From Phaeobacter italicus (GTDB taxonomy: Bacteria > Pseudomonadota > Alphaproteobacteria > Rhodobacterales > Rhodobacteraceae), in NCBI RefSeq assembly GCF_001258055.1, contig NZ_CVRM01000031.1:186001-250000 (forward strand): a stretch of 64,000 nucleotides of DNA, in the 5' to 3' direction. Position numbers and translations under genes: made by a program. Below the pieces are notes generated by a model. It did not search any database and had not been told where the DNA came from. It saw nothing but the letters and a program-made list of their open reading frames with translations. Of the stretch, positions 7,956 through 17,175 are shown piece by piece. Within the stretch, counting starts at the first letter, position 1. Every line of letters begins with the position of its first letter.

Positions 7956-9188
7956 TTGACGGACAAGACCATTCTGATTGCAGGCACATATGACACCAAG
8001 GATGACGAACTGGGCTACTTGGCCGAGGTGATCCGCAATCAAGGCGGGCAGGTTCTGACGATGGATGTCAGCGTGCTGGGTGACCCGCGTTTGCCGACGG
8101 ACATCAGCAAACATGAGGTGGCCCAGGCTGGTGGCAGTTCAATTGAGATGGCGATTGCGTCTGGGGATGAAAACACCGCCATGCAGATCATGGGAGCAGG
8201 GGCGGCGACAAAGGCACTGGAACTGCATCGAGAGGGGCGCATTGATGGCGTTATCGTTCTGGGCGGCACCATGGGAACCGATCTGGCCCTTGATCTATGC
8301 TCTGCTCTGCCGATCGGGGTGCCGAAGTACATCGTCTCAACAGTGGCCTTTTCGCCGTTGCTGCCGCCCGATCGGCTCCCTGCAGACGTTCAGATGATCC
8401 TGTGGGCAGGTGGGCTCTATGGGTTGAACGGGATTTGCAAGGCGTCCCTGTCGCAGGCGACGGGTGCGGTTCTTGGCGCGGCGAGGGCGGTTGAGCCGCC
8501 GACCAGGGATCGCCCGCTGATCGGCATGACGTCATTTGGCAAGACGGTTCTGCGCTACATGGTCACGTTGAAACCCGAACTTGAGGCGCGCGGTTTTGAT
8601 GTGGCTGTCTTCCATGCCACCGGCATGGGGGGGCGTGCTTTCGAAAGTCTTGCGGCGGAAGGTGCCTTTGCTGCGGTAATGGATTTCGCACCGCAAGAGG
8701 TGAGCAATCATCTGTTTGGCGGGCTTTCTGCCGGTGAAAGCCGAATGACAGGGGCAGGCAAGGCCGCGACACCGCAGATGATTGCGTCCGGCTGCCATGA
8801 TCTGGTGGATTTTGTTGGTTGGCAGGCGGTGCCCCCGCAACTGGAGGGACGACCGATGCATGCCCATAATCGTTTGCTGAGTTCAGCGGTCCTGTCTCCG
8901 GCAGAGCGGGAGCAGGTGGCGCAGGAGATCGGGCGCAAGTTGTCCGGCGCGCAAGGGGCAGTGGCAGTGCTTATTCCAGATGGGGGCTGTCATGAATGGG
9001 ACCGGCCAGATGCGGATCTGCATGACGCTGAAGGGCTTCGGATATTTTGCGACGCACTGGAAGCGGCCAGCCCCACGTCAGCCGAAGTGCACCGCCTGTC
9101 CTGCCACATCAATGATCCCGCATTTGTCGATCACGTGCTGCTGATCTTTGACCGGTGGCTGGCAGAAGGGATTATCGACGCACCGTAA
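7956..9188 (+). CDS. UPF0261 / Tm-1-like ATP-binding domain protein
   Basis: The protein is about 410 residues long. It begins TDKTILIAGTYDTKDDELGYL, typical of the UPF0261 family (the N-terminal half resembles plant Tm-1), with GVIVLGGTMGTDLAL and ALIPDGGCHEWDRPDADL-type motifs further on. The biochemical activity is not established; the family often sits in catabolic operons. I place the start at TTG 7956 because GAGGGAGGCGAGG directly precedes it; upstream ATG/TTG codons (7902, 7911) lack a site. It is 100 bases after the aldehyde dehydrogenase gene. Confidence 0.82.
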   Translation: MTDKTILIAGTYDTKDDELGYLAEVIRNQGGQVLTMDVSVLGDPRLPTDISKHEVAQAGGSSIEMAIASGDENTAMQIMGAGAATKALELHREGRIDGVIVLGGTMGTDLALDLCSALPIGVPKYIVSTVAFSPLLPPDRLPADVQMILWAGGLYGLNGICKASLSQATGAVLGAARAVEPPTRDRPLIGMTSFGKTVLRYMVTLKPELEARGFDVAVFHATGMGGRAFESLAAEGAFAAVMDFAPQEVSNHLFGGLSAGESRMTGAGKAATPQMIASGCHDLVDFVGWQAVPPQLEGRPMHAHNRLLSSAVLSPAEREQVAQEIGRKLSGAQGAVAVLIPDGGCHEWDRPDADLHDAEGLRIFCDALEAASPTSAEVHRLSCHINDPAFVDHVLLIFDRWLAEGIIDAP

Positions 9189-9289
9189 CAGGCTGACGCA
9201 ACCGGGCCGGGCTTGGCAAACGCGGCTGGGGCGCGGCATCATGGGACTTGCCAGCTGCTGGGGCGGGACTTAGGGTCTGGCGCATATTT

Positions 9290-9317
9290 GCGGAATTAAA
9301 TTCCGCTTTGCGAAATT
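9290..9317. promoter_or_regulatory. Palindrome and direct repeat ahead of the beta-oxidation genes
   Basis: GCGGAATT-A-AATTCCGC (9290-9306) is a perfect 17-base palindrome. It overlaps a direct repeat: TTTGCGGAATT at 9287 and TTTGCGAAATT at 9307 are exactly 20 bases apart, on the same helix face. It lies about 110 bases before the FadJ-like gene in the only sizeable gap (225 bases) of the block. An operator for a second regulator and an internal promoter are likely; the protein is unknown. Confidence 0.45.
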
Positions 9318-9413
9318 CACGAGGTTTGCAATCATGGACAGGATGCTCTGTTCGTGTTGCGCTGCCGTCCGACCGCTGACGCAGATGGTGACCTCGAAGA
9401 GGAGGACAGATCC

Positions 9414-11507
9414 ATGACGCATGCCATCCACTACGAACGTGTCGACGACATCGCGATCCTGAAGGCGCAGAACCCACCGGTCAATGCGCTGGGGATCGAC
9501 GTGCGGCTGGGACTTCTTGCCGGGATCGAACGAGCCGAGGCAGAGGGTGCACGTGCTGTTTTGATCTATGGCGATGGTCGGACGTTTTTTGCCGGGGCGG
9601 ACATTCGCGAGTTCGGCAAGCCGATGAAAGATCCGGGCCTGCCTGATCTTTGCAATCGTATCGAGGCGGCGGATCTGATCGTTGTGTCGGCCCTGCATGG
9701 CACCGCTCTGGGTGGGGGGCTCGAGGTTGCATTGTCATCGCATTATCGTATCGCGGTGCCGAGCGCCAAGATGGGGCTACCAGAGGTGCATCTTGGAATT
9801 TTGCCGGGTGCCGGTGGGACGCAGCGACTGCCAAGGGTTGCCGGGACCGAGGCGGCCTTGGACATGATCACGTCAGGGCGCCATTTTGGCGCGGCGGAGG
9901 CACTTGAGAAGGGTGTGATCGACCGGGTGCAGGAGGGCGAGCCTCGCGAGATCGGTCTGGCCTACGCGCGTGAACTGTTGGACCAGGGCGCACCGCGCCG
10001 CCCCGTCTGCGATATGCCAGCTCCGGCGGCGGTGGATTTTGATGCGGTCTATGAAAAGACCCTCGCAAAGGGGCGTGGTCAATTGTCCCCTGCAACAGCT
10101 GTCCGGGCTGTTCAGGCGGCCTGCGAGGCTGCGAGCTTCCTTGAGGGGCTGCGTCGTGAACGCGAGCTGTTCACCGAATTGATGGAAAGCGATCAGCGTC
10201 AGGGTCTGATCCACGCGTTTTTCTCAGAGCGGGCGGTGAGCAAGCTGCCTGAACTGGCAGATGTCACACCACGCGATGTGGCCTCTGTCGGTGTCATCGG
10301 CGGCGGCACTATGGGGGCTGGTATCGCAACCGCTGCTTTGCTGGCGGGGGTGTCGGTGGTTCTGGTAGAGCGCGACGCATCCGCAGCGGAGGCCGCAGGC
10401 CAGCGCATCAGTGGCAATCTGAGCGGAGCTCTCAAGCGCGGCAAGATCAGCCAGGACCAGTTCGACACAATGACCGGGGATGCACTGGAACTGGCAACCG
10501 AGTATGGCGCACTGGGGCAGGTCGATCTGGTCATCGAAGCGGTCTTTGAAGACATGGACGTCAAGCGCGAGGTCTTTGAGGCGCTTGATGCCAACTGCAA
10601 GCCTGGCGCAATTCTTGCAAGCAACACGTCGTATCTTGATATCAACGAGATCGCGGCCGCCACCAGCCGCCCACAGGATGTGATCGGGCTGCATTTTTTC
10701 TCGCCCGCGCATGTCATGAAACTGCTGGAGGTCGTGGTGGCGGACCAGACCGATCCTGACGTGGTGGCGACGGGTTTCGCGCTTGGCAAACGGCTGCGCA
10801 AGATCTCTGTTCGCTCCGGGGTATGTGATGGTTTCATCGGCAACCGGATCATGAACGCCTACCGCAAGGCGGCGGACTACATGGTTTTGGACGGGGCCTC
10901 TCCCTATCAGATTGACCGGGTGATGACCGGGTTTGGGTTTGCAATGGGGCCTTTTGCCGTGGGTGACCTTGCCGGGCTCGATATTGGCTGGGCTGCGCGC
11001 AAGCGCCGTGCGCCACACCGGGATCCGCGTGAACGGGTCGTGCATTTCGCGGATATGCTGTGCGAAGGTGGCGACTTTGGTCAGAAGACTGGCAAAGGGT
11101 TTTATGTCTACGAGGCAGGCAAACGCGGTGGTACGCCAAATCCCGATGTCGAAAAGTACATTGCCCAGGATCAGGCCGATCAGGGTGTCAGTCCGCGCGA
11201 GTTCTCAGATGCCGAGATCCTGCGCCGCTATATGTGCGCAATGGTGAATGAAGCCGCCAAGGTGGTTGGAGAGGGCATCGCGCGGCGTCCACTGGATGTC
11301 GATATGGTTCTGCTCTTTGGCTACGGTTTCCCGCGCTACCACGGTGGCCCGCTCAAATGGGCTGATTTGCAGGGGTTGGCCGGTATCCTGGCAGATATCG
11401 AAACCTACGCCAAAGAAGACCCCTATTTCTGGCAACCTGCCCCGCTGTTGCAGACGCTGGTGGCTGAGGGGCGTTGCTTTGATGATCTCAACAAGGCGGA
11501 GAAATAA
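9414..11507 (+). CDS. Bifunctional enoyl-CoA hydratase / 3-hydroxyacyl-CoA dehydrogenase (FadJ/FadB-like)
   Basis: The protein has 697 residues. The N-terminal crotonase domain (about 1-190) carries FAGADIREF and [16 protein letters not shown], which includes the oxyanion and acid/base region. The NAD-binding Rossmann motif [20 protein letters not shown] (near residue 295) starts the 3-hydroxyacyl-CoA dehydrogenase half, with [12 protein letters not shown] and [17 protein letters not shown]. It hydrates enoyl-CoA and oxidises the 3-hydroxy product to 3-ketoacyl-CoA. The ATG at 9414 follows GAGGAGG. The next gene, thiolase, starts two bases after the stop. Confidence 0.93.
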   Translation: MTHAIHYERVDDIAILKAQNPPVNALGIDVRLGLLAGIERAEAEGARAVLIYGDGRTFFAGADIREFGKPMKDPGLPDLCNRIEAADLIVVSALHGTALGGGLEVALSSHYRIAVPSAKMGLPEVHLGILPGAGGTQRLPRVAGTEAALDMITSGRHFGAAEALEKGVIDRVQEGEPREIGLAYARELLDQGAPRRPVCDMPAPAAVDFDAVYEKTLAKGRGQLSPATAVRAVQAACEAASFLEGLRRERELFTELMESDQRQGLIHAFFSERAVSKLPELADVTPRDVASVGVIGGGTMGAGIATAALLAGVSVVLVERDASAAEAAGQRISGNLSGALKRGKISQDQFDTMTGDALELATEYGALGQVDLVIEAVFEDMDVKREVFEALDANCKPGAILASNTSYLDINEIAAATSRPQDVIGLHFFSPAHVMKLLEVVVADQTDPDVVATGFALGKRLRKISVRSGVCDGFIGNRIMNAYRKAADYMVLDGASPYQIDRVMTGFGFAMGPFAVGDLAGLDIGWAARKRRAPHRDPRERVVHFADMLCEGGDFGQKTGKGFYVYEAGKRGGTPNPDVEKYIAQDQADQGVSPREFSDAEILRRYMCAMVNEAAKVVGEGIARRPLDVDMVLLFGYGFPRYHGGPLKWADLQGLAGILADIETYAKEDPYFWQPAPLLQTLVAEGRCFDDLNKAEK

Positions 11508-11508
11508 C

Positions 11509-12684
11509 GTGAAGCAAGCTGTCATTGTCTCTGCCGCACGGACCGGTCTCGCGAAATCCTTTCGAGGATCGTTCAATCAGACACACGGCGCTGCAATGGG
11601 GGGCCATGTGGTAAAGGCCGCTGTCGAGCGCGCGGGGCTTGAGGGAGGAGCGGTCGAAGACTGCATCATCGGCTGTGGATTTCCGGAAGGAGCAACAGGT
11701 CATAACATCGGTCGCCAGATCGCGCTGCGGGCGGGCTTGCCGGACAGTGCGTCCGGTATGACCGTCAACCGGTTTTGCGCCTCGGGTTTGCAGACGATTG
11801 CCCTCGCGGCGCAGCAGATCACCGCAGAGGGTGCAGGTCCGATGGTCGCGGGTGGGGTCGAGAGCATTTCGATGGTCCAGCCCAACGTCAAACAGATCCA
11901 GGACCCTTGGCTGCGTGAACACCGGCCCGAAGTCTACATGACGATGATCGACACAGCCGATGTGGTCGCAGACCGTTACGGGATCAGCCGCGAGGCGCAG
12001 GACGCCTATGGTCTGCGCAGCCAGCAGAGGATCGCTGCGGCGCAGGCGGGCGGTCATTTTGCCGATGAAATCGTGCCTATGAGCACAACCATGGCAGTCA
12101 AGGACAAGGAAACCGGAGAGGTCAGCACCCGCGACGTCGTGGTGGACCGGGACGAATGCAACCGCCCTCAGACGACGCTGGACGGGCTGGCTGCGCTGGA
12201 GCCAGTGCGAGGCCCCGAGAAATTCATCACCGCAGGCAACGCCAGCCAGCTGTCTGACGGGGCCGCTGCCGTTGTCATGATGGAAGCAGATGAGGCGAGC
12301 CGCCGGGGGCTGGAGCCGATGGGTGCGTTTCGCGGATTTTGCGTTGCAGGATGTGCGCCGGATGAAATGGGGATCGGGCCTGTCTATGCTGTGCCGCGCC
12401 TTCTGGAGCGTCATGGGCTCAAGGTCGAGGACATTGATCTGTGGGAACTGAACGAAGCCTTCGCCAGTCAGGCGCTTTATTGTCGTGACACACTGGGCAT
12501 TCCGGACGAGATCTGCAACGTGAGCGGTGGTTCAATTGCGATCGGCCACCCCTTTGGCATGACTGGGGCCCGTATGGTTGGCCACATCCTGCGCGAGGGA
12601 AGCCGCCGCGGCGCGAAACTGGGTGTAGTCACCATGTGTATCGGCGGCGGAATGGGCGCTGCAGGCCTGTTTGAAATCTACTGA
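11509..12684 (+). CDS. Acetyl-CoA acyltransferase (thiolase)
   Basis: The protein has 391 residues, the usual thiolase length. The acylated nucleophile is Cys90 in NRFCASGLQ. The catalytic His is in [15 protein letters not shown] and the second Cys in [14 protein letters not shown]. It cleaves 3-ketoacyl-CoA to acetyl-CoA and a shortened acyl-CoA. The GTG at 11509 is chosen because the conserved thiolase N-terminus [15 protein letters not shown] begins exactly there, two bases after the FadJ stop. A perfect hairpin follows the gene. Confidence 0.93.
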   Translation: MKQAVIVSAARTGLAKSFRGSFNQTHGAAMGGHVVKAAVERAGLEGGAVEDCIIGCGFPEGATGHNIGRQIALRAGLPDSASGMTVNRFCASGLQTIALAAQQITAEGAGPMVAGGVESISMVQPNVKQIQDPWLREHRPEVYMTMIDTADVVADRYGISREAQDAYGLRSQQRIAAAQAGGHFADEIVPMSTTMAVKDKETGEVSTRDVVVDRDECNRPQTTLDGLAALEPVRGPEKFITAGNASQLSDGAAAVVMMEADEASRRGLEPMGAFRGFCVAGCAPDEMGIGPVYAVPRLLERHGLKVEDIDLWELNEAFASQALYCRDTLGIPDEICNVSGGSIAIGHPFGMTGARMVGHILREGSRRGAKLGVVTMCIGGGMGAAGLFEIY

Positions 12685-12702
12685 CAAACAAGACAGCAAT
12701 CA

Positions 12703-12726
12703 CCTGCCCCGACCTATCGGGGCAGG
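12703..12726 (+). terminator. Strong hairpin after the thiolase gene
   Basis: CCTGCCCCGA (12703-12712) pairs perfectly with TCGGGGCAGG (12717-12726) around a CCTA loop. There is no U-run behind it, so it may act as an attenuator or mRNA 3' stabiliser between the thiolase and acyl-CoA dehydrogenase genes rather than as a full terminator. Confidence 0.5.
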
Positions 12727-12795
12727 GCCGGTCTTGGGGAGAGACCGCAAAAAGGGGACGAACACAAAGCCAAGGCACAGGGAGGTGCATGCGGT

Positions 12796-13995
12796 ATGGA
12801 TCTGAACTATTCGGCCGAAGAACTGGCTTTCCGCGATGAGGTCCGCGAATTTCTGCGAGAAGAGCTGCCGACGGATCTGTCCGATGCCGTTCGCGAGGGG
12901 CGCAGCATCGGCAAGGAGGGGCACGAGCGCTGGCACAGCATTCTTAATGCCCGTGGCTGGCTCGCTCCGAACTGGCCTCGCGCCTACGGTGGCTGTGCTT
13001 GGAACGCCGTGCAGCGGCATATTTTTGAAGAAGAATGCTGTCGCGCCCATGCGCCACGCATCGTGCCTTTTGGTCTGACCATGCTTGGTCCCGTCTTGCA
13101 GAAATTTGGCTCTGACGCGCAGCGTGACTATTTTCTGCCCCGCATCCTGTCGGGAGAGCACTGGTGGTGTCAGGGTTATTCGGAGCCCGGCGCGGGTTCT
13201 GATCTCGCCAGCTTGCGGACGCGGGCCGTGCGTGATGGTGACCACTACGTCGTTAACGGCCAAAAGACTTGGACCACATTGGGCCAATACGCCAATTGGA
13301 TTTTCTGCCTCGTGCGGACAGACCCTGACGCAAAGCAGCAGGAGGGCATTTCCTTTCTGCTGATCGACATGGACACGCCGGGCATCGAAGTACGGCCGAT
13401 CATCTTGCTGGACGGCACGCATGAGGTAAACGAAGTCTGGTTCACGGATGTGCGGGTGCCGGTTGAAAACCTCGTGGGTGAGGAAAACCAAGGTTGGACA
13501 TACGCCAAATATCTGTTGACCCACGAACGGACCAACATTGCCGGTGTCGGATTTAGTCAGGCCGGGTTGGATGCCGTCAAACGCCTTGCCCGCCAACAAA
13601 TGCACCGTGGACGACCTCTTGCCGAGAGCCCACATTTCGCGGCGCGGCTTGCCCAGGTCGAAATTGACCTGATGGCGATGGCGACAACGAACTTGCGGAT
13701 CATTTCGGCGGCGGCTGCAGGGCAGGCACCGGGTGTCGAAAGTTCGATGCTGAAGGTCAAAGGCACTGAAATCCGCCAGGAGATCAACGATCTGGCAAGG
13801 CGGGCAGCAGGGGCTTATGCCCTGCCCTTTGCCTCTGAGGCGCTGGAGGGCGACAACAGCAACCTTGCCCAGCCGGAGGGGACCTCCGCCGTCTCCGCTC
13901 AGTATTTCAACAATCGCAAACTGTCGATTTTCGGGGGCTCCAACGAGATCCAGAAGAACATTATCGCCAAGGTCAAACTGGGAGGTCGGACATGA
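12796..13995 (+). CDS. Acyl-CoA dehydrogenase, probable catalytic member of a pair
   Basis: The protein has 399 residues and the whole ACAD fold: an N-terminal helical domain, QGYSEPGAGSDLASL and YVVNGQKTWTT in the flavin-binding middle, and the C-terminal RKLSIFGGSNEIQKNIIAK. The usual C-terminal catalytic Glu (as in YEGT) is replaced by Gly, so the base is probably the Glu in the THERTNIAG helix, as in isovaleryl- and long-chain-type enzymes. It oxidises acyl-CoA to enoyl-CoA and passes electrons to ETF. GGGAGG lies about ten bases before the ATG. It overlaps the next ACAD gene by four bases. Confidence 0.92.
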   Translation: MDLNYSAEELAFRDEVREFLREELPTDLSDAVREGRSIGKEGHERWHSILNARGWLAPNWPRAYGGCAWNAVQRHIFEEECCRAHAPRIVPFGLTMLGPVLQKFGSDAQRDYFLPRILSGEHWWCQGYSEPGAGSDLASLRTRAVRDGDHYVVNGQKTWTTLGQYANWIFCLVRTDPDAKQQEGISFLLIDMDTPGIEVRPIILLDGTHEVNEVWFTDVRVPVENLVGEENQGWTYAKYLLTHERTNIAGVGFSQAGLDAVKRLARQQMHRGRPLAESPHFAARLAQVEIDLMAMATTNLRIISAAAAGQAPGVESSMLKVKGTEIRQEINDLARRAAGAYALPFASEALEGDNSNLAQPEGTSAVSAQYFNNRKLSIFGGSNEIQKNIIAKVKLGGRT

Positions 13996-15125
13996 ACTTT
14001 CAGCTGAGCGAAGAGCGTCAGATGATGCAGGACAGTCTGCGCCGGTTTCTGGCCGACCGTTATTCTGCCGCCCAACGCGACGAAAGCGTCAGCAATGCAA
14101 TCGGGTTTGCGCCGCAGATTTGGGCGCAGCTCGCAGATCTTGGGATCCTTGGCGCGTTGCTGCCGGAAGATGTCGGCGGATACGGCGGTAAAGGTTTTGA
14201 CCTGTCGACCGTGTTTGAGGAACTGGGCCGCGCAGGTGTTGTGGAACCGGTTCTGGATACGGCTGTCTTGTGCGGAACATTGTTGGCATCAGATCCGCAA
14301 GGGAAGGGTGCCGCGCTGATCGAGGGTCTGATTGCGGGCAATGTGCAGCTGGCCTTTGCCCATGGTGAAGTAAACAGCCGATATGAACGACTATGGGTCG
14401 AGACCCGCGCCTCTGCTTACGGCGATGATATCGTGCTGATTGGCCGGAAATCCGTTATCGTAAACGCTGCAGGGGCCGATCACCTGATCGTTTCAGCACG
14501 CGAAAGTGGGGACACCGATGATCGTGAGGGGCTTTCGCTGTTCCTTGTCGACACCAAGGCCGAGGGCTTGCAGATGCGCAGCTCGGCCCTCATGGCCGGG
14601 GGCTGTGCCGCGGAAATCGATTTCGACAATTTGCGCATTCCGTCCTCTGCCCGTATCGGTCCTGCTGGTGGTGCCTCTGAGATGATCGAGGCGGCATTGG
14701 CGGCTGCCGAGGTTGCGCTGGCGGCAGAGACGCTTGGGGCGATGGAAACCGCCACACAGCTGACTATGGACTACCTTGGAACCCGCCAGCAGTTCGGTCG
14801 CCCGATTGGCAGTTTTCAGGCGCTTCAGCATCGGGTGGCAGATATGTTGATCGAATTGGAGCAGGCCCGCTCTGCCGTGATCAATGCAGCCGGCCACTTG
14901 GAGGAACAGCCCGCTGTGCGGGATCGGCACATCGCGGCGGCCCGCAATCTTATTGCGCGGGCTGGTCGCAAGATTGCAGAGGAAGCGATCCAGCTGCACG
15001 GTGGGATCGCAATGACCGCGGAATACGAACTGGCCCATTTTGCCAAGCGGATCATTCTGGCAGAGCACCGGTTCGGCGATGCTGATACGCAATTGGAGCG
15101 GTTCATTGACCTCTCGGCAGCCTGA
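13992..15125 (+). CDS. Acyl-CoA dehydrogenase, second member of the pair
   Basis: The protein has 377 residues and is ACAD-like throughout: DLGILGALLPEDVGGYG, the TRQQFGRPIGSFQALQHRVADM helix, and EEAIQLHGGIAMTAEYELAH near the C-terminus. It lacks an EGT-type catalytic Glu, and no clear substitute Glu-Arg pair is seen. ATGA coupling to the preceding ACAD suggests the two are made in equal amounts and form a heteromer, as known for some steroid-degrading FadE pairs. That is an inference; a separate homomeric enzyme remains possible. Confidence 0.9.
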   Translation: MNFQLSEERQMMQDSLRRFLADRYSAAQRDESVSNAIGFAPQIWAQLADLGILGALLPEDVGGYGGKGFDLSTVFEELGRAGVVEPVLDTAVLCGTLLASDPQGKGAALIEGLIAGNVQLAFAHGEVNSRYERLWVETRASAYGDDIVLIGRKSVIVNAAGADHLIVSARESGDTDDREGLSLFLVDTKAEGLQMRSSALMAGGCAAEIDFDNLRIPSSARIGPAGGASEMIEAALAAAEVALAAETLGAMETATQLTMDYLGTRQQFGRPIGSFQALQHRVADMLIELEQARSAVINAAGHLEEQPAVRDRHIAAARNLIARAGRKIAEEAIQLHGGIAMTAEYELAHFAKRIILAEHRFGDADTQLERFIDLSAA

Positions 15126-15525
15126 CGCGCAAATCCGGCTCATTGATGATCCGGGGTGTCAGCAGATGGTTGGCTACAGAACAGAGATCGATCTGGCGAC
15201 GGGCGATTGTGAGGTGACGCTGGACCTTGGCCCGCAGCATCTCAATCGCAACGGGCTCCTGCACGGCGGGATCGTCGCCACTCTCATGGATGTGGTCTGC
15301 GGAAACACGGCATCGCAACATTTCGACCCGCAAGCGCATCCGCCCGTGGTCACGGTTTCGCTCACCCTGTCCTATGTCGCGGCTGTTCAGGCGGGACGCG
15401 TTCGCGCAACAGCCGCTGCGCAGGGGGGCGGGGCGTCGCTCGCATATGTCAGTGGCGCGCTTCATGGCGAGGATGGCACGTTGTTGGCGACGGCAAGTGG
15501 GGTCTTCAAACGCATCAAGCGCTAG
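15106..15525 (+). CDS. PaaI-type hotdog-fold acyl-CoA thioesterase
   Basis: With a TTG start at 15106 the protein is 139 residues, the normal size of a PaaI-like hotdog thioesterase. The signature LNRNGLLHGGIVATLMDVVCGN (about residues 46-67) has the conserved HGG, followed by VVTVSLTLSYVAAV. The family hydrolyses acyl- or aryl-CoA, often to release CoA from dead-end intermediates. The TTG has GGAGCG seven bases ahead and overlaps the ACAD gene by 20 bases; no ATG in a sensible position is available. Confidence 0.85.
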   Translation: MTSRQPDAQIRLIDDPGCQQMVGYRTEIDLATGDCEVTLDLGPQHLNRNGLLHGGIVATLMDVVCGNTASQHFDPQAHPPVVTVSLTLSYVAAVQAGRVRATAAAQGGGASLAYVSGALHGEDGTLLATASGVFKRIKR

Positions 15526-15591
15526 CGGCGCGGGCAGACGATTATCAAGAGAGAAAACACTTCGGGACTACGGCAAGCCGGGAGGATCACA

Positions 15592-17112
15592 ATGACAGCA
15601 TGGCATGCTCATCTGGAGCCGCATTTACGGGACCGGCCAGAGGCTATCGCATTTCGTGACAGCCTGGGGGAGATCTGGAGCTTTGCCGCACTTGATCGCG
15701 CCTGCGGAGATCTGGCTGAGCTGCTTGCATCCGCTGGTGTCCGTCCGCGTGATCGGGTGGTTGTGTTGTGCGAAAACGCCTGTGTCACCGTCGCGGCCCT
15801 CTTTGCGATTTCCCGGCTGGGAGCGGTTGCTGTTCCGGTGAATGCCCGAATGCAGGGGGCCGAGATCGACCGGATCCTCAGCCATGCGGCGCCACGGATC
15901 GTGCTGATGACATCCGCCGCGTCAAAGGAAGCAGAGGATCACGCCAAACGCCTGCGGGCCGCGCATAGAGGCACCCGATGGGAGGGGTGTTTTGGCTGTC
16001 TCGACGTTGCTTTTCTTCCCGAAACAGGGGCCACTGATGGCGGCGATGTTCCACAGGACCTTGCGGTACTTCTTTACACCACAGGAACAACCGGCGACCC
16101 CAAGGGCGTGATGCTGAGCCACCGGAACCTGGCCTTTGGTGGCGGGGCGTCGGCCCAGTTGAGGGATATGACCGCTCGGGATGTGGTCTATGGGACGCTG
16201 CCGCTTAGCCATGTGTTTGGTCTGGCCTCGGTTTTGACGGCATCTGTCATGATCGGTGCTGAGGTGCGGTTGGAAGCCCGGTTTTCGGCGCAGAAGTTTT
16301 ATGAGGCGCTGCGCTCAGGCATCACCCTCGTCTCAGCAGTGCCGCAGATGCATGCGCTGGTGATGCAATATGCCAAAGAGCAGGGGCTGCAAACTCTGGG
16401 CAGCCCCGACCTGCGGTATGTGTCCTCTGGCGCGGCGCCTCTCGATCCGGATTGGAAAACTCGTGCAGAGGCATTTTATGGTGTCGCCTTGCAAAACGGC
16501 TACGGCATGACCGAAGCAACCGCGGGCATCTGCGCTACACGCAGTGCAATTGGTGATCCCGATGTCTCTGTTGGCCCGCCCTTGCCAGGGGTTGAAGTGC
16601 GCTTGGATCAGACTGTGTCAGGTGGCGGCGATGGACTGGGGGAGGTGTGCCTGCGCGGAGACAACGTGATGCTTGGATATTTCCGCAACCCCGCCGCTTC
16701 GGCAGAGGTGCTGAGCGCAGATGGCTGGTTGCGCAGCGGGGATATGGGCTGGATGGATGCGGCAGGGCATTTGCATATCGATGGGCGATCCAAGGAACTG
16801 ATCATCCACGGCGGTTTCAATGTGTTTCCGCCAGAGGTGGAAGCCGCTCTGAATGCCCATCCACAGGTGGTCCAATCCGCTGTTGTCGGCCGTCCTATCA
16901 AGGGTGATGAAGAGGTCATCGCCTTTGTGCAGCACGCGGCGGGCGATACCCCTGATGTGATGGAACTGCGCTCTTTCGTGGCAGAGCGTCTGGCGGGGTA
17001 CAAACGACCGGCCCATATTGTCCTGACCCTCGCGCTGCCTGCTGCGCCTACCGGGAAAATCCTGAAACACAGGTTGCTGGGACATTTTGCAGATCGGCTA
17101 CCTGCCACGTGA
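15592..17112 (+). CDS. Acyl-CoA synthetase (AMP-forming, class I adenylate-forming enzyme)
   Basis: The protein has 506 residues. The AMP-binding P-loop LLYTTGTTGDPKGVMLSHRN lies near residue 165. It also has NGYGMTEATAG and the hinge region SGDMGWMDAAGHLHIDGRSKE, and the C-terminal catalytic Lys is in APTGKILKHRL. It activates a carboxylic acid with ATP and CoA. It closes the block, so the acid imported by the TTT transporter, or a product of the aldehyde dehydrogenase, is probably its substrate. GGGAGG precedes the ATG. Confidence 0.92.
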   Translation: MTAWHAHLEPHLRDRPEAIAFRDSLGEIWSFAALDRACGDLAELLASAGVRPRDRVVVLCENACVTVAALFAISRLGAVAVPVNARMQGAEIDRILSHAAPRIVLMTSAASKEAEDHAKRLRAAHRGTRWEGCFGCLDVAFLPETGATDGGDVPQDLAVLLYTTGTTGDPKGVMLSHRNLAFGGGASAQLRDMTARDVVYGTLPLSHVFGLASVLTASVMIGAEVRLEARFSAQKFYEALRSGITLVSAVPQMHALVMQYAKEQGLQTLGSPDLRYVSSGAAPLDPDWKTRAEAFYGVALQNGYGMTEATAGICATRSAIGDPDVSVGPPLPGVEVRLDQTVSGGGDGLGEVCLRGDNVMLGYFRNPAASAEVLSADGWLRSGDMGWMDAAGHLHIDGRSKELIIHGGFNVFPPEVEAALNAHPQVVQSAVVGRPIKGDEEVIAFVQHAAGDTPDVMELRSFVAERLAGYKRPAHIVLTLALPAAPTGKILKHRLLGHFADRLPAT

Positions 17113-17125
17113 CCCCGCAAAAGAA

Positions 17126-17149
17126 AGAGGCGCCCGGGCGGACGCCTCT
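17126..17149 (-). terminator. Terminator between the acyl-CoA synthetase and rpe genes
   Basis: AGAGGCG (17126-17132) pairs with CGCCTCT (17143-17149), with further GC pairs possible in the loop. On the reverse strand the stem is followed by TTTCTTTT, a good U-tract, so it mainly ends rpe transcription. On the forward strand it may also help stop the catabolic operon. Confidence 0.7.
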
Positions 17150-17175
17150 CTATTAGGTGATCTGCCCGCTGGGTC

